From NCBI GenBank assembly GCA_033060915.1, contig CM065377.1, positions 37,908,183-37,972,182 of the forward strand: a stretch of DNA of 64,000 nucleotides, read 5' to 3'. The translations under genes and the position numbers were made by a program. The notes below the pieces were generated by a model. That model was not told where the DNA came from. It worked only from the letters and a program-made list of their open reading frames with translations, and ran no database searches. Origin of the DNA: Euryodendron excelsum (Eukaryota; Streptophyta; Magnoliopsida; Ericales; Pentaphylacaceae). Of this stretch, positions 47,333 through 59,167 are shown piece by piece; position 1 is the first letter of the stretch; every line of letters begins with the position of its first letter.

Positions 47333-47712
47333 CTATGCTACAAGTAAATTGAAGTTAATATCCTCAAAATATGATGAAAAATAGGAGAAAGGAAAAAATT
47401 TCGGCAAGAAATACCAGCAAGAAAAAGAAACACAATAGGTTATTATTCAAAGGTGATAGTCAATACTAAAAACAAATTCTTTTGTATACAACATAAATTA
47501 GTATAAAGCTTTGGGTCTGTAATGGTAAACATGCCTAATGTTCTCAAGCTAGAGAAGTATGAACACAATATATCAAATGTAGGAATGGAGTATAACAAAT
47601 ATAAATGAATATTCTTGAGGGGGTGATCGAGCTTAAGCCATTTGCTGACACTTGAGAAAAACAAAGGACATGAGAATTTGACTATTTTCAGTGTTGACAC
47701 CAGATAGGAGAC

Positions 47713-48405
47713 AAACCTACTAGTTATTGAAGTGAAAATGAATCCTAATAAATAGGAGAGTGTGGAGAAAATTAATAATGATAGAAAAACCTATTGTCCT
47801 CATTCTACTTAATAATGCAGGAAAGAAATCATCATTTGTTAAAGTTGAAATCTTATTTTTTGAATATTTTTGTATAGATAGGTTTCGGTGTTCGTATCAT
47901 CCACAGCTACTCTTCCTCAGCCTTATAGAAAACACTAGTATCTTCTGTAAAAAGAATGTGAAATACCTCCACCACATCCTCTCCCTTGTTGTCCACCTCA
48001 AAACCTCTAATCATGCATCCTTGTACTCGTTGGTTAATCATCATACTCAAGGTTTCGAGAAAATAGTAAAAAGAAGTGGAGATAAAATATTTCCTTATAC
48101 CGACCCCCTCAAGCTAAGGAAGAAACCCAAAGGAAAACCATTCACAAAAACAGAAAATCTAGCTTTAGAAATACATCATCAAATCCATAGCCTCAATTTT
48201 CTCCCCAAGTCCATCATCTCCATAACATGAAAATGGAAAACCCAGCTCATACAGTCATAAGCCTTCTCAACGTCTAGCTTACAAATCACTCCTAGAATCC
48301 CACTTTTGATTATCTTTTTTAGGTGTAAGACCAGAACCTTCACCACCAATTTATAAATACATTCCACAACGATAACGTCACCACTTCTTTGGGGATTTAG
48401 GAAAT
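47713..48405 (-). pseudogene. LINE reverse transcriptase fragment
   Basis: Minus strand. YKLVVKVLVLHLKK, then after an apparent deletion SGILGVICKLDVEKAYDCMSW, the usual (LCKLDxEKAYDxVxW) RT block of plant L1-type LINEs. Further on: FSVFVNGFPLGFF, SPLLFTIF and, in another frame, HILFTEDTSVF where FADD is expected. Frameshifts and stops are many. It sits in the intron between the second and third IMPL1-like exons. Confidence 0.8.
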
Positions 48406-48410
48406 GACAT

Positions 48411-50513
48411 TGTCACGCCCTAATTTTTGGAAAGTCAGTTTTTAGAGAATAAAGTTTCAAACGTTGAAAAGTCCAAGTCAAAATTAGGATCCACACCAGA
48501 TTTTGGTCAAAATATGTTTTGGAATTCATTTTAAAAATAGTTTATATTTTAAAATTTTTTGGAACGAAACTAGTTTGGACAATTTTAGTTTAATAAAACC
48601 TGTTTAAAAACCTGTTTTAAAGAGATTATTTCAAGCCTCAAATATTCAAACTCCAATAACACATTCCAACCTCCAATCCAATACTCTAATATCAACAAAC
48701 GCGTCCTTCAAACCAAACCACAACAATGACTAAGTCCCTATATGATGTTAATAGATGGTGTACAGGTATCCAAAGATAAAATCCAATTGAAAGATGTAAA
48801 ATAGACATTATACAGTCCTATTAGAAATAAAGGATAGAATAACCCTAATGATACAACAAAGTGGAGTTCAAAATAAGATATGAAAACTCAACTGCTACAT
48901 CTCTTGAGCCACCAATTTTACTTGCTTGGGGATCCACCAAGAACTGTAATGGGGTGAGCATACCACGGCTCAGTAGGAGGTTATGCTACAAAGTTAATAA
49001 ACATGAGGTGACATATGCAAGTGTATAGTAAAGAATGCACGAGAGTATAGGAAATACAATTTTAAACATAAGTATCAACCTGATGCCAAGTGCCATAAAC
49101 CAAGCACACAAATGATAGTGAATCAATCAATGCTAAACAAATCTCAAGTTACAGATCCAGTATTTCCTACATCTACAAAATAATACAATTGAACAATAAA
49201 GTAATCAAGGTACACTCAACTCGATGCCTAATGATATGATGCAAGTACACACATGAATTAACTAAATGAAGGTCAACCACTTATAACATCAATCCATAAA
49301 TAATCCACAAATAATCTAGTCACCAATAGCAACAAAATTGCATTGACTCTATAAGACCAAAACTGAAATAATAAATGCATAAATGCATAAATAAAAATAT
49401 CTAGATATACCCAATTCCAACCCAATGCAAGTGTATGCATGCAACCGGCCGTACTGAGGAGGGGATACAATTTCACCTGGAACCTCTTCTGCTCTTTATG
49501 GGATATCACCCAAGGGACGTGTGTTTTCCAGTAATTCCACTCTTTATGGGCTGCACCCAAAGGGCACATGTATCCTGTTAAATAAGGCACCAAGCCTTTA
49601 TTCTAATGCAAAATCCTAGGACCAAGGCTTCAAGCCTATGCCCAACCATGTCCAATCAAGATAAATACTATATAAAGGTAAAATTAATAATATCCAAGTA
49701 ACTAAATTCATAACATAAATTCTTATAATCACTCAAAGTCTAAAATCAAACTTATAATTATTTCAAAACCTAAACTAGGTATCCAACAATACGCAAACAA
49801 CATGAAATATGTCAAAGTAAGTAAATTCCTCACTTTAAATCATCATTTTCATCCGAATAATATTACATTGTCATAATATTAACTCTAGATACGTTTTAGG
49901 CACAAAGTAATGTTTCAAGCAACTTCAAATTTCATTTATAACATAAAACCTAAAATGTTAACTTATTTTGTCCAAATAATTTATATAAATTCTTCTACGC
50001 CTTTAACATTAATTCTAAACACATCCTAAGTATAAGAATATTCCAAATATTATATATTAAACATCAACTTTAAATTTTCTAAGTCTTTCCCAATTTTCAT
50101 CATGTAATAATTTGAACAAGCCAAACATATTTTCAATTTTATCAAATCAACCAAAAATTACGAATAACAATATTTCAAGTTTATGTAAAACCCTAGGTTT
50201 ACCCCAAGTGTCCTAGAATATGATTTCTACCAAGGATTCATGAATAACTTAAGCATATTAACCAAATAGCAAAAACCCCAAGTGAAAACCCCCTACTTCT
50301 TGAAGATTAAACCTAGGGCAAGAATCTTCATTTCGTCGAAACCACGAAGCGAAACCACTACAGTATAGCCCTTGAAGAGTTGAACAAAATTCCCTTAAGT
50401 AGTGGTACTAAAATCATGCCCTCAGGGATAGATAATGAAAGAAGAAAGAAAGAATACGTAAAGGGGAAAGAGAGATGCCAAGAGAGATAACTCTTTGGTT
50501 CTGTTGAGTGAGC

Positions 50514-50564
<51 letters not shown>

Positions 50565-50682
50565 GTTTTGATATTTTAAACAAAATTCAACTAATTATCA
50601 AAAGCCTCCGAAGTTATATATAATAATAATAAAAACTCAAGCCACCTTTTTGACCATCTGACTCTTTTGACCAGTCCTTACA
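48411..50682 (-). mobile_element. Solo LTR nested in the LINE fragment
   Basis: Plus strand begins TGTCACGCCC and ends CCTTACA, 2272 bp, flanked by perfect GACAT duplications (48406-48410 and 50683-50687). Orientation is inferred from the GGGCGTGACA terminus, which matches the 3' end of the 2.6-kb family, and from an (AG)n run near the other end. Removing it rejoins the LINE frame: NAYVIS (right) with IPKE (left), the family motif NATFIxLIPKK. Confidence 0.88.
50517..50560. repeat. (AG)n microsatellite
   Basis: About 22 AG units inside the 48411-50682 LTR. Confidence 0.95.
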
Positions 50683-50706
50683 GACATAGGCATTTGTGGT
50701 CACTAG
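50683..50706 (-). pseudogene. LINE RT, short 5' continuation
   Basis: Reads TTNAYV on the minus strand and continues into the fragment at 48405 once the solo LTR is removed. Upstream of this the LINE cannot be followed. Confidence 0.5.
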
Positions 50707-52718
50707 TATTTCTCTCTCTTGTAACTTAGTAGAGGTCTAAAAGCTCACTCCTCCAATTTAAGTCCCATTTTATTTCTTTCTCAACGCTATGTTGATCATT
50801 ATTATGAAAACTATGCATGGAAACTGAAAAATTATGTTGAGATAGTAAAAGTAAGTAACCCACTAGTTACTAATATAATGAAATGGCAAACTCAAAAGCA
50901 TCATATACAATTTGAGGGACCCCAACGCCACTATTTCTATATATTTAATAGAAAATCAAGCAGAAAATTGGGATGCATATTGACTTCTTGTGTTTAAATA
51001 GGTAATCTCATACACTTTATGACTTTAACATGAGAATAGTTTTAGTTGTTCTTTCCCATTTTGCTCCTTTCAATATACGGTGACTATGGCCTGGAATTTT
51101 TCCTTGTCATAGATGCAAGTAGAAATTTGAAAGGAGATGATCGATACAAAATCAAGACTCAATTCAATCCAATTTTTTGTGGTAACTAGAGTATAGAATA
51201 TTAATCTCAAATTGAGCACTTTTGAGCATTTTGCTAACTAATTTAACCAAGATGGAGCACCAACCACGTTCCCCAGCTCTCGAGGCAAGGTAAACCTTAA
51301 CCGTCGCGCAAACTCATCGGACTTCCAAGTCAGCTCAGGCTCATTTTTCATGTGGCTGTTGGTCTGCTACTATACGAACTCGACCCACTCCTACCACCCC
51401 TGGACACCATAGCATGTCAAGAATAAGTGGGGAGATACTAGACGTAACCACTCCCTTATTGGGATCTGTGCCGCCCTTTCTTCAGATCAATACACAGTTG
51501 AGGAGGCCAATCATGAATGCTACAAATGTGGGACCGATCCTAGTTAGGGAAGGCTAAGGCAGCACCTTGCATATCAAGAGGGCGCTTATGCCCTATATAA
51601 GCTTGAGAAGCTCAAGGTGAAGTTGGAGTTGGACTTTGTTTGGACAAAGCCCCTAGAGCCAGGGTTTCCCCTTACTCCACACAACTAGCCTGATTTGCAT
51701 CCTAATATGTGTAATAATATCTACTCAGGTGTCATATTATTGTATAAAAACAGAGAGAGGGGGGTGGTGTTCAAGCAACCTAAATTATAAAGATCCAGGC
51801 TTTGGACCATGGTCTTAACATTCGGAAAGGATATCGAAGCATGTGCTAGAATTTAAAAATACATAATTACTGATAATCATATTTATAGCTGTCGTTTGCA
51901 AATTTCAAGCTTTAAAAATAAAACATGTTAAGTTACTTCTAAATCTCTAATTTTGTTGTTTTAGTCCCTCCAAACAGCTTAACACGAGTGCGGTTTTTGT
52001 ATTATTTAAATTTAGTATGTTCTCTACTTGAGACTTTACCGAACGTTTATTGCACATAGGTAGCATAATATCTTATCACATAGTACGTCTTAGACAATTT
52101 CATCTCTTTTTTCACCTGTTGCTACTTCATTCTTGTCTAGAACATTTCTTTGGATTATCCTTTGTGCCTTGCTACTCATTTACTTTGAACTATAAATTTA
52201 GTTGCACTCATTTATGGGCAGCATCTAATCTTAAAACTTAGGTATTGTGCATCATTTACAAATTTAAGTAGCACCTATAAATGTAATGTAATCCACCTCT
52301 ATGTCTCCAAAATGAGGATGATCAAATAAAGATATTAAAAATGGTAGCTAAGAGGTACCATCAATCTTAACTACTTTCTTTCTCCTATTTCATGTATACT
52401 TGAAGTACATAACACAAAAATATCTTGCTGTTGATTGTATTGAGACATTTTAATGATGAAGAACCTTTGTACAATTCTATTTAAGATTAACCCAACTTCT
52501 TGTGTAGCCCTTTGTGACTCCAAATTCTATACTTGCTTCCGGTAGAGGAAGGCTCTCCGATCTCTTCTTCTAACCTCGAGGCAAGCTCCCTTACTGTGGT
52601 CATAACTCCTCGATGACCTCATATATTCGGTCCTGAAGGACAATATAGCCAAGATATCAAATATGGCTGCTCAACTATACCATCAATCTAATTATTTTTC
52701 TTTTACTATTTTTCATAC
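50707..52718. other. Unassigned intron-like and repeat-like DNA
   Basis: Mostly AT-rich. 51240-51700 is GC-richer and promoter-like, with CCTATATAAGCTTGAGAAGC at 51593 and CTCGAGGCAAGG at 51280; 52500-52640 shares CCTCGAGGCAAGC. Both look like LTR-derived pieces related in style to the 54-59 kb gypsy element, but I could not find ends. Confidence 0.35.
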
Positions 52719-53063
52719 TATGTTACCTGAATTTGGATAAAGGTATCGCGTGCAAGTACGTGTTCAAGCGTCGGATTCATCTACTTCTCATGTCCAATGA
52801 CTCTCGGACACAACTAAATTTCATATTTCATAAATACTTCTTTTGCTTATTTAAGGTAAAATAGTGTTTACAAATTAAAATATAGCATTTCATGTATAAA
52901 ATAGGAGTCATATGCTTAGTTTTATAATAAACTCAATTACTTATATATACTTTTAAAGTTACATGTTCAATTAGCCATATCGGCCACATATCCTATACTC
53001 TTCTCCCAGTGTTGAGTATCTGACACGGATATTTCACAAATTTATAAGGGTCCAGGTAATATA
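52719..53063. mobile_element. 345-bp MITE, copy 2 (inverted relative to copy 1)
   Basis: Starts TATGTTACCTGAATTTGG and ends CCAGGTAATATA; the reverse complement aligns over its full length with 29437-29781. Sits just downstream of the degraded second IMPL1-like exon. Confidence 0.75.
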
Positions 53064-53158
53064 ATTCCCATATACTCAACCTCACTGTACACATTTGACC
53101 TAACTATTGCTTGTATTCAGACATCTTAATCTTGAAGCCTCTCTACGTGATTTGAATT

Positions 53159-53216
53159 CTGTCTTCTTGACCAACAATGCCAACTCTTAATATGAGACAA
53201 TTTCCTGTCATTGAAA
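53159..53216 (-). pseudogene. IMPL1-like: Probable degraded second exon of the IMPL1-like gene
   Basis: After CTACCGCAAG comes TTTCAATGACAGG, AAATTGTCTCATATTAAG and TTGGTCAAGAAGACAG. This follows, with an internal deletion, the pattern of the coding stretch before the DKxSE exon (VVMxAVNKPRN...DLVTDTD). The donor GT is missing. Similarity is weak; order and position support it. Confidence 0.4.
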
Positions 53217-53489
53217 CTTGCGGTAGAAGGGCAAAATAGTGTGGCCAAATCAAAGTTAAATTCAGTAAATGCAAGTTTTAAAAAAAGGGTAATAAACATT
53301 ATATTCCATAAATTTTGAAGTAAAAGGAGAAGGAGGTTTGTTAATCTGCATGTTTGAGATATGAACAGATACAAAAACTAGGTTCTTCAAAAAGATATGA
53401 ACACAAAAACAAGCTTGGGTTTGTCTTCTTTGAATTGAGGAATGTATGCATATAACATGTACAAGCACATAAATAGCAATTAGCCATAC

Positions 53490-53700
53490 CTCATAAATAG
53501 TTTTAGCAGCAATTTCAATAAGGAGGAGGAGGAGGAGGAGAAGCTGATTGGATGGAATGGGACCAGTTGATTAGGCGGCAACTTTGGGGTGTACTATTTC
53601 TGATTGGGAACTTTAGATACCATAATTTTTGTGTTGCACAATGTTCTTGTGGGCACAGAGTCAAATCGACCTACAGAGTCTAACGAAACCCATGTTGGAA
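53490..53700 (-). pseudogene. IMPL1-like: First IMPL1-like exon with poly-Leu expansion
   Basis: Frame pieces: VPTRTLCNTKIMVSKVPNQK, a TAG, YTPK, a one-base loss near 53583, VAA, a TAA at 53573-53571, STGPIPSNQL, eight Leu from a CTC run, IEIAAKTIYE, then donor GTATGG at 53489. This matches the end of the transit peptide and the start of the mature IMPL1 domain. The CTC expansion (53519-53539 on the plus strand, GAG/GGA form) replaces a short hydrophobic stretch. The initiator Met is not certain; frames upstream to 53867 could hold it. Confidence 0.65.
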
Positions 53701-53929
53701 ACCTCTCGGGGGATGTGAGTTTGTACAACAACTTGGTGGGAGAAAGAGTTTTGGGTGATTAGAGAGAGTAAAAATTGATCTTCTAGGTATTTGATAAAAT
53801 TGGAGGGGAGTGACTTTGGATGAGACTTGTAAGTACATGTGTCCAACCCTCCTATAGAGTAAGACACTTAGGCGTCTCACCACCTCCCTCTCTATACATT
53901 TGGTTCCACGTGGCAGCCCGCTAAGGCGA

Positions 53930-54750
53930 CGCATAGACTAAGGTAACCTCGCCCATCGAGGATAATGCAAAGAGTGTCTCCTCTATTTTAGGGCACTAAT
54001 AAGGCCTTTTGCGCTCAGCATCTCTTGGCGCAACCATGAAATCTCTTTGCTGAGCACCTTTTCTGGGCCACCTCTCCATACTTGACCTCGGGGTACTCCC
54101 CTCGACGGAACTGAGGGAGTCTCCACCTGAGATCACCTCATCCATCGCCTCGCACTTGGCACCTCCTGGCACAGCCATGGAATCTCTCCGCCGAGCACCC
54201 TTTCCTTTGGGTCATTCCTCCACACTTAGCCATAATTCTCCAAACAAGTATATCGCCAAAACCTAGATTGAGAGCATGACCTAGAGACCTCCATAGGGAT
54301 TGCCCTTATGCAGGACCATTAGGAGACAAGTGGATTAGAGGCTAGAGTTGAGGGTTCGTCGAAGGGCCTCGACCTCTTGACGGGTCTTAGACAGAGAGAG
54401 AGATCTCTGCCAAATCACATCATCAAAGCAACACAACAAATGCATTTAATAAAAGCTAACCGCTGATACCTAACTATATCTCACTTACCTCTGGGGAGGA
54501 TCTCAGTTGCAGAGTTGACCTCTAGAATGCCGCACCTATGGGGCCTGGCCAGTTGGCCTTGAGCACTCACGGGTCCCGAGGTCTCCTCGCCTATATAAAG
54601 GGACAACCCTTCCCTCAATAAAGACCTTTCCACAACACAAGTATCTCCATAAGTCTCTTTGGTTCCCTTGGTACACTGCCACTCTCTCTCTCTCTCTTCC
54701 TAAGACAACCTCAACTCTCTCTCTTTCAACCCTGGTGGTCTTCTACCTAG
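53930..54750 (+). repeat. LTR remnant of a second Ty3/gypsy element
   Basis: TATATAAA at 54592-54599 and AATAAA at 54617-54622 place U3/R, followed by a CT-rich U5 (54660-54725). A degenerate primer-site-like AGCGCCTACCGTAA follows at 54753. The left end is not defined; the GC-rich repetitive sequence begins between 53870 and 53940. Confidence 0.5.
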
Positions 54751-54859
54751 ACAGCGCCTACCGTAACTTCCCAAAGGGTCTCCTTCTACAAGGTTTGACC
54801 ACTCACTCACACAATACTTCACACAATACTCTGCTGGGGAAGAGCAGTACTCGTTGTCC

Positions 54860-55516
54860 ATGGCACCAAAGAAGAGTACTCATGCTACCTCTCAAAATGC
54901 CTAAGGAACTGAGACTTCAACTTAACACGACCTTGACCCTCCTCCAGTGGAAAAACTCGACAACTCGTTGCATCCGATTGTTCCCCCTCATGCTGACCAG
55001 TTACAATCCTTCATTAAAACTGTAACCTCGATGCAATAAGGTCAGTTGCTCATACTCGAGACCTTACTGTCAATGCAATATGGCACTTCACCCCCTTTAG
55101 CCCAGCCCGTGGCTCCCTTGGCGCCAGCTAACTCAGGCAACCTCCTAAGGCAATAAGAAGGGCCCGAGGTCAACCTAGAACTCACCAACATGGTAACTCT
55201 TGGTGTTGCCTCCTTTGTGGCTCCAACAACAGGGTCGCCTCAACAGGCGCCCCAACACTAACTCAAACCTATCTTGTTGAGCCTTAACTCATAATAGAGT
55301 AGATAAAGAAACAACTTTGAGCTCTTTTTGAGCAAGAATGCTCCAAACCCTTTGTAATGCCAAATGTTGACCTCCAGCCACCATTATCCCTTGAGGTGGC
55401 CAACGTTCCTATACCTTGAGGGATATATTATTTCAAAGTTCACTCGTTTCAATGAGAAAATGGGTAATGCAAGAGAATATGTGATTCTATTCCTAAAAAC
55501 TTTGGGCGCTCGACTC
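54860..55516 (+). pseudogene. gag: Ty3/gypsy gag 5' part, truncated
   Basis: ATG at 54860 (MAPKKSTHATSQNA) opens a frame interrupted mainly by TAA codons at Gln-like positions. The C-terminal part, in other frames, reads EQECSKPFVMPNV and then SKFTRFNEKMGNAREYVILF followed by LKTLGA, the start of the gag capsid core. The reading stops making sense at about 55516 where tandem repeat DNA begins, so the rest of gag and all of pol are missing. Confidence 0.65.
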
Positions 55517-56590
55517 CTATGTATGGCCTCGACCTTAAGTGCCCTTGTTCTCAAATGAAATGACTCACCTCGAGGCATGCTCGCCTTGGCGTAGAGTACC
55601 CTCGGCCTCAAGTGGAATAACTTGCCTCAAGTCATGCTCCTCTCAGCCTTAAGTGCCCTCACTCTTAGATAGAATGACTCTCCTCGAGCCATGCTCATCT
55701 CGGCGTTAAGCACCCTTGCTCTTAAGTGAAATGACTCACCTTGAGGCATGTTTGCCTCGGCGTTGAGTACCCTCAGCCTTGGGTACCTTTGCCTTCAAGT
55801 GAAATGTCTCGGTTCAAGGCATGCTCCTCTTCGTCTTGAGCACTCTCGCTCTCAACTGTAATGACTAACCTCACCTTTGAGCGCCCTCACCTTTATATGA
55901 AATGACTTGCCTCAAGTGAAATAACTCGGCTCAGCCTTGAGTGCCGCTCTCAAGTGGAATGACTCACCTCGAGGCATGCTCACTTTAGTGTTGAGCACCC
56001 TCGGTCTCAAGTGGAATGAATCGCCTTACCCTTGAGCACCCTCACCTTCAAGTGAAATGTCTTACCTCAAGGCATGTTTCTCTCTGCCTTGAGCGCTCTT
56101 GCTCTTAAGTGGAATGACTAACCACACTCTGGAGTGCCCCCACCTTTATATGAAATGACTCACCTCAAGTGAAATAGCTTGGCTTAACCTTGAGCGCCCT
56201 CGGTCTCAAGTGGAATGAATCGCCTTACCCTTGAGCACCCTCACCTTCAAGTGAAATGTCTTACCTCAAGGCATGTTTCTCTCTGCCTTGAGCGCTCTTG
56301 CTCTTAAGTGGAATGACTAACCACACTCTGGAGTGCCCCCACCTTTATATGAAATGACTCACCTCAAGTGAAATAGCTTGGCTTAACCTTGAGCGCCCTC
56401 GCTCTCAAGTGGAATGACTCATCGCGAGGCATGCTCACCTCAGTGTTGAGCACCCTTAGTCTTAAGTGAAATGACTTGCCTCACCTATGAGTACCCTTGC
56501 CTTCAAGTGAAATGTCGCACTTCAAGGCATGCTTCTATCCACCTTGAGTGTTCTAACCTTTATATGAAATGACTCGCCTTAAGACATGCT
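55517..56590. repeat. ~60-bp degenerate tandem array of the gypsy element
   Basis: Units contain CTCAAGTGGAATGACTC, ACCTCGAGGCATGCTC and TTGAGCACCCTCG. It includes an exact-looking 199-bp duplication (56002-56200 and 56201-56399). The array resumes at 59168-59220 after the solo LTR. Confidence 0.85.
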
Positions 56591-59167
56591 TGTGATATCC
56601 TAAATCTCTATTTAATGATATTAATGAGAATTTCTAGTTTATGCAATATTTAATGTTAATTATTTATTCTTTTGAGTCAAAATTGACCAATAAGAACTTG
56701 TGTTGTAACTTGTGTTGGAGGTGTGAGACACATGGAATTATTTCTCATGTGTGTCTTTCTATAACACAAAACACACACAGACACATACACACACACACAC
56801 ACACCACCCGATTGAGAGAGGGAGAAAAAGAGAAGGGATTAAAGGAAGAAGGGCTTGAAGAAAGAGATTGAAGTCATTGAAGACTTCACCAAGCTTGGAG
56901 AAAGGTAAGACTTCATCTCTCTACAAAATTATATATGTATATGTGTCTATCTTGTGTGATTTTGTTGGGTATTTGTATATATGCATCTTGGAGTGTTGTC
57001 ATTGAGTTTGGGGGATCCCTTAGGTCCCATTTGCATGATTTTGAGAGCTTGAAGCTCATTGTTGAAGATTGGGAGTGGTGGTTTGAAGAATCCCCAATTA
57101 TGTGAAATGTTAGGGTTTTGATTTCTTCTTTAGATCCTCTTGATTTAATTGTTTTTTCTCTCCTATTTTGAGTTATTGTCATCCTTGTGGGCTAATCTTT
57201 GAGCCCTAAGAGTGTTGGGAAGGTTTGGTTCTGTTTGGAGGGGTTTTGGGAGAGTTTTGAGTTGAGAATCGTTGCTATGCAGAAGGGGGCATTCAAACGC
57301 CCGATAGAGCCGTTCGAACGGCCCAAGAGTAAAGTTTTCCATTTGGCCTGGCGTTCAAACGGCCCTTTCGGGCATTCGAATGGCCCGAGAGGGTGTTTTT
57401 TCATTTTTGCCTGGGATTTGAATGGTCATTTTGGGCGTTCGAATGGCTAGGTTATTTTGGCCTGGCGTTCGAACGGCTCGGTTGGGCGTTCGAACTGTTT
57501 GCTAGTTTCGGCACTGTTTAATAAAATGGGCATAACTTTCTCTACAAAACTCAGATTGATGTACTGTTTGAAGAATTAGAAATTAGACTTATAGATATTT
57601 TTAGCCATATAAAGTTTGTTCTCTAATTCCTTATAGATTGAGAGTTATGGAAGCTTAAAATTGACCCAAAATCCATGCCAACAACATTGTTTTCCAAAAT
57701 TTTAGTCCACATTCCGTGAGGCATAATTTCTTCACTTGAAATGTGTTTTTGGCCCATGACATATCAAAATAAAGGTCTTTAAGCCTATTTTTATATGGAA
57801 CTAGCCTTGGGTGTGAACTCACCTTTGAGAGGTGATTGGGACTCGATGAAAGAGTAGACATTCTGGCTTTCATGTTCAAAACCTGAACTTTATGTTCTTA
57901 TTTTACATCGGGGCTTTGTCCTAGAGTTTAGCCTTGTTCTCCTGTTGTGAGAATGAGGTGTTGTTGAGTCGGGATCGAGGGGTTATGTCCTTAGTCTTGA
58001 CTTATGTGTTATTGCTTTGCATTGGAACCTTGTATTGATGTTTCTATGCTTCTACGTGCATTTATGTAGGAACACCTTGTTTGTCACCCGTCCAATCGGA
58101 GGAAGGTAAGTAGCGATATGCCATGAGTAAAACTCTAGTATTTTCTAAATATTTTAAGCTCACCTCTATATCATGAATGTTATCCATACATTTCAATGCA
58201 TAAATACTATGTTCAATTACAAATGTCATATTTCAAGTGCATGCAAGTTATATTTATGTTATGAATGAAAACCATGGACTATAATGTTTAAATGAAAGAG
58301 ATGCTAAGTTCCAATGTATGGTGCCAACTCGGGTCTTCTCGTGGCAAGACCTTGATCTAGCCCGATAGTCCTACGATAGGGGATGAGAAATAAACTATCT
58401 ATGTTGGGAGACGTCCCTTCCCTAAAGAGTCTTAGCGTGACCTATATGGTTACTATGGAGCCTAGCTCATATGTCAAGTTGTAGCACACTTATGTTTTGA
58501 ATCGAGAACCATGATATGTTCACATGTTTGATGACAAGTTACAAAATGCTACATCAATAATAATGTTATGTTGCATCTCTTCTTATGATACTATATTTTG
58601 AAATGTTAAAACGTTTCAAATGTTGTTTACGTTACCTATGAGTTCCAAGCCTACGCTTCAACGTTCCAAAGCTCATTTCCTTATACATAAATGATTATCT
58701 ATCCTTGTACGTTGGATATAATTACTAGTCCATGATATTTTCTCCCTCATACATCATTGTTATTCACTAAGCATTAGTTTACGTTTTCTCAAATGATATT
58801 CAGGTAGCCAATACGGGAGGCCGTAGAGCGAGGCCATATGTGGATTTTGAGCTACAGCCCACAGGCCTATGTTTTGTATAATGTTTGAGGGCTGGATCCA
58901 ATTTTTTGTAATGATATAATGCTATAACTTTGGTGGACCTTGATTTGGTCCTTATATATGTTATGTTTTGGATTAAGCACAGCTCTACCATGTATGACAC
59001 GGATTATATTTTCAAGTTATCAAAAGTTCTATTTTTCGCAATTATGCATCATTCTAAATGATTATGCACAGGTGATCAACCAGTTTATGTAGTGTGGTCT
59101 TAGGTAGCCTTGCTACTGACCGGTCATATACCCAAAATCTGTATAGGCCGGGTCATGGGGCGTGACA
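56591..59167 (+). mobile_element. Solo LTR, 2.6-kb family, copy 2
   Basis: TGTGATATCC to GGGGCGTGACA, 2577 bp, with perfect ATGCT duplications (56586-56590 and 59168-59172). Closely similar to 26763-29328 except at the variable minisatellite segment. An AC-rich microsatellite lies at 56766-56803. Confidence 0.92.
57290..57500. repeat. Palindromic CGTTCGAACGG minisatellite in solo LTR copy 2
   Basis: At least six degenerate copies of GGCGTTCGAACGGC or GGCATTCGAATGGCC, each a near-perfect palindrome, at intervals of about 25-40 bp. Confidence 0.8.

Larger units (their letters stand above)
35858..53700 (-). pseudogene. IMPL1-like: IMPL1-like inositol monophosphatase pseudogene, dispersed exons
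   Basis: Reading right to left, pieces line up in the order of plant plastid-targeted inositol-phosphate phosphatase IMPL1, which dephosphorylates inositol monophosphates. N-terminal exon 53700-53490, a degraded exon at 53216-53159, an exon at 47332-47213 continued at 37631-37624, and an exon at 35946-35858. Intron phases agree where visible (Asp codon split G|AT at two junctions). Disabling changes: TAG and TAA codons and a one-base loss in the first exon, a damaged second exon, and a 9.6-kb copia insertion inside the third. The first three introns or exons also hold a LINE, a solo LTR and a MITE. Downstream exons (the C-terminal half with the second metal-binding WD motif) were not found to the left. 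Recognition rests on my recall of the family, not an alignment. Confidence 0.75.

Noticed and set aside
55861..56590. CRISPR-like regular repeats
   Set aside because: Units are degenerate, contiguous and without unique spacers; this is a retroelement tandem array in a plant genome.
57192..57450. Overlapping plus- and minus-strand frames of 70-83 codons
   Set aside because: They arise from the palindromic CGTTCGAACGG minisatellite of a solo LTR.
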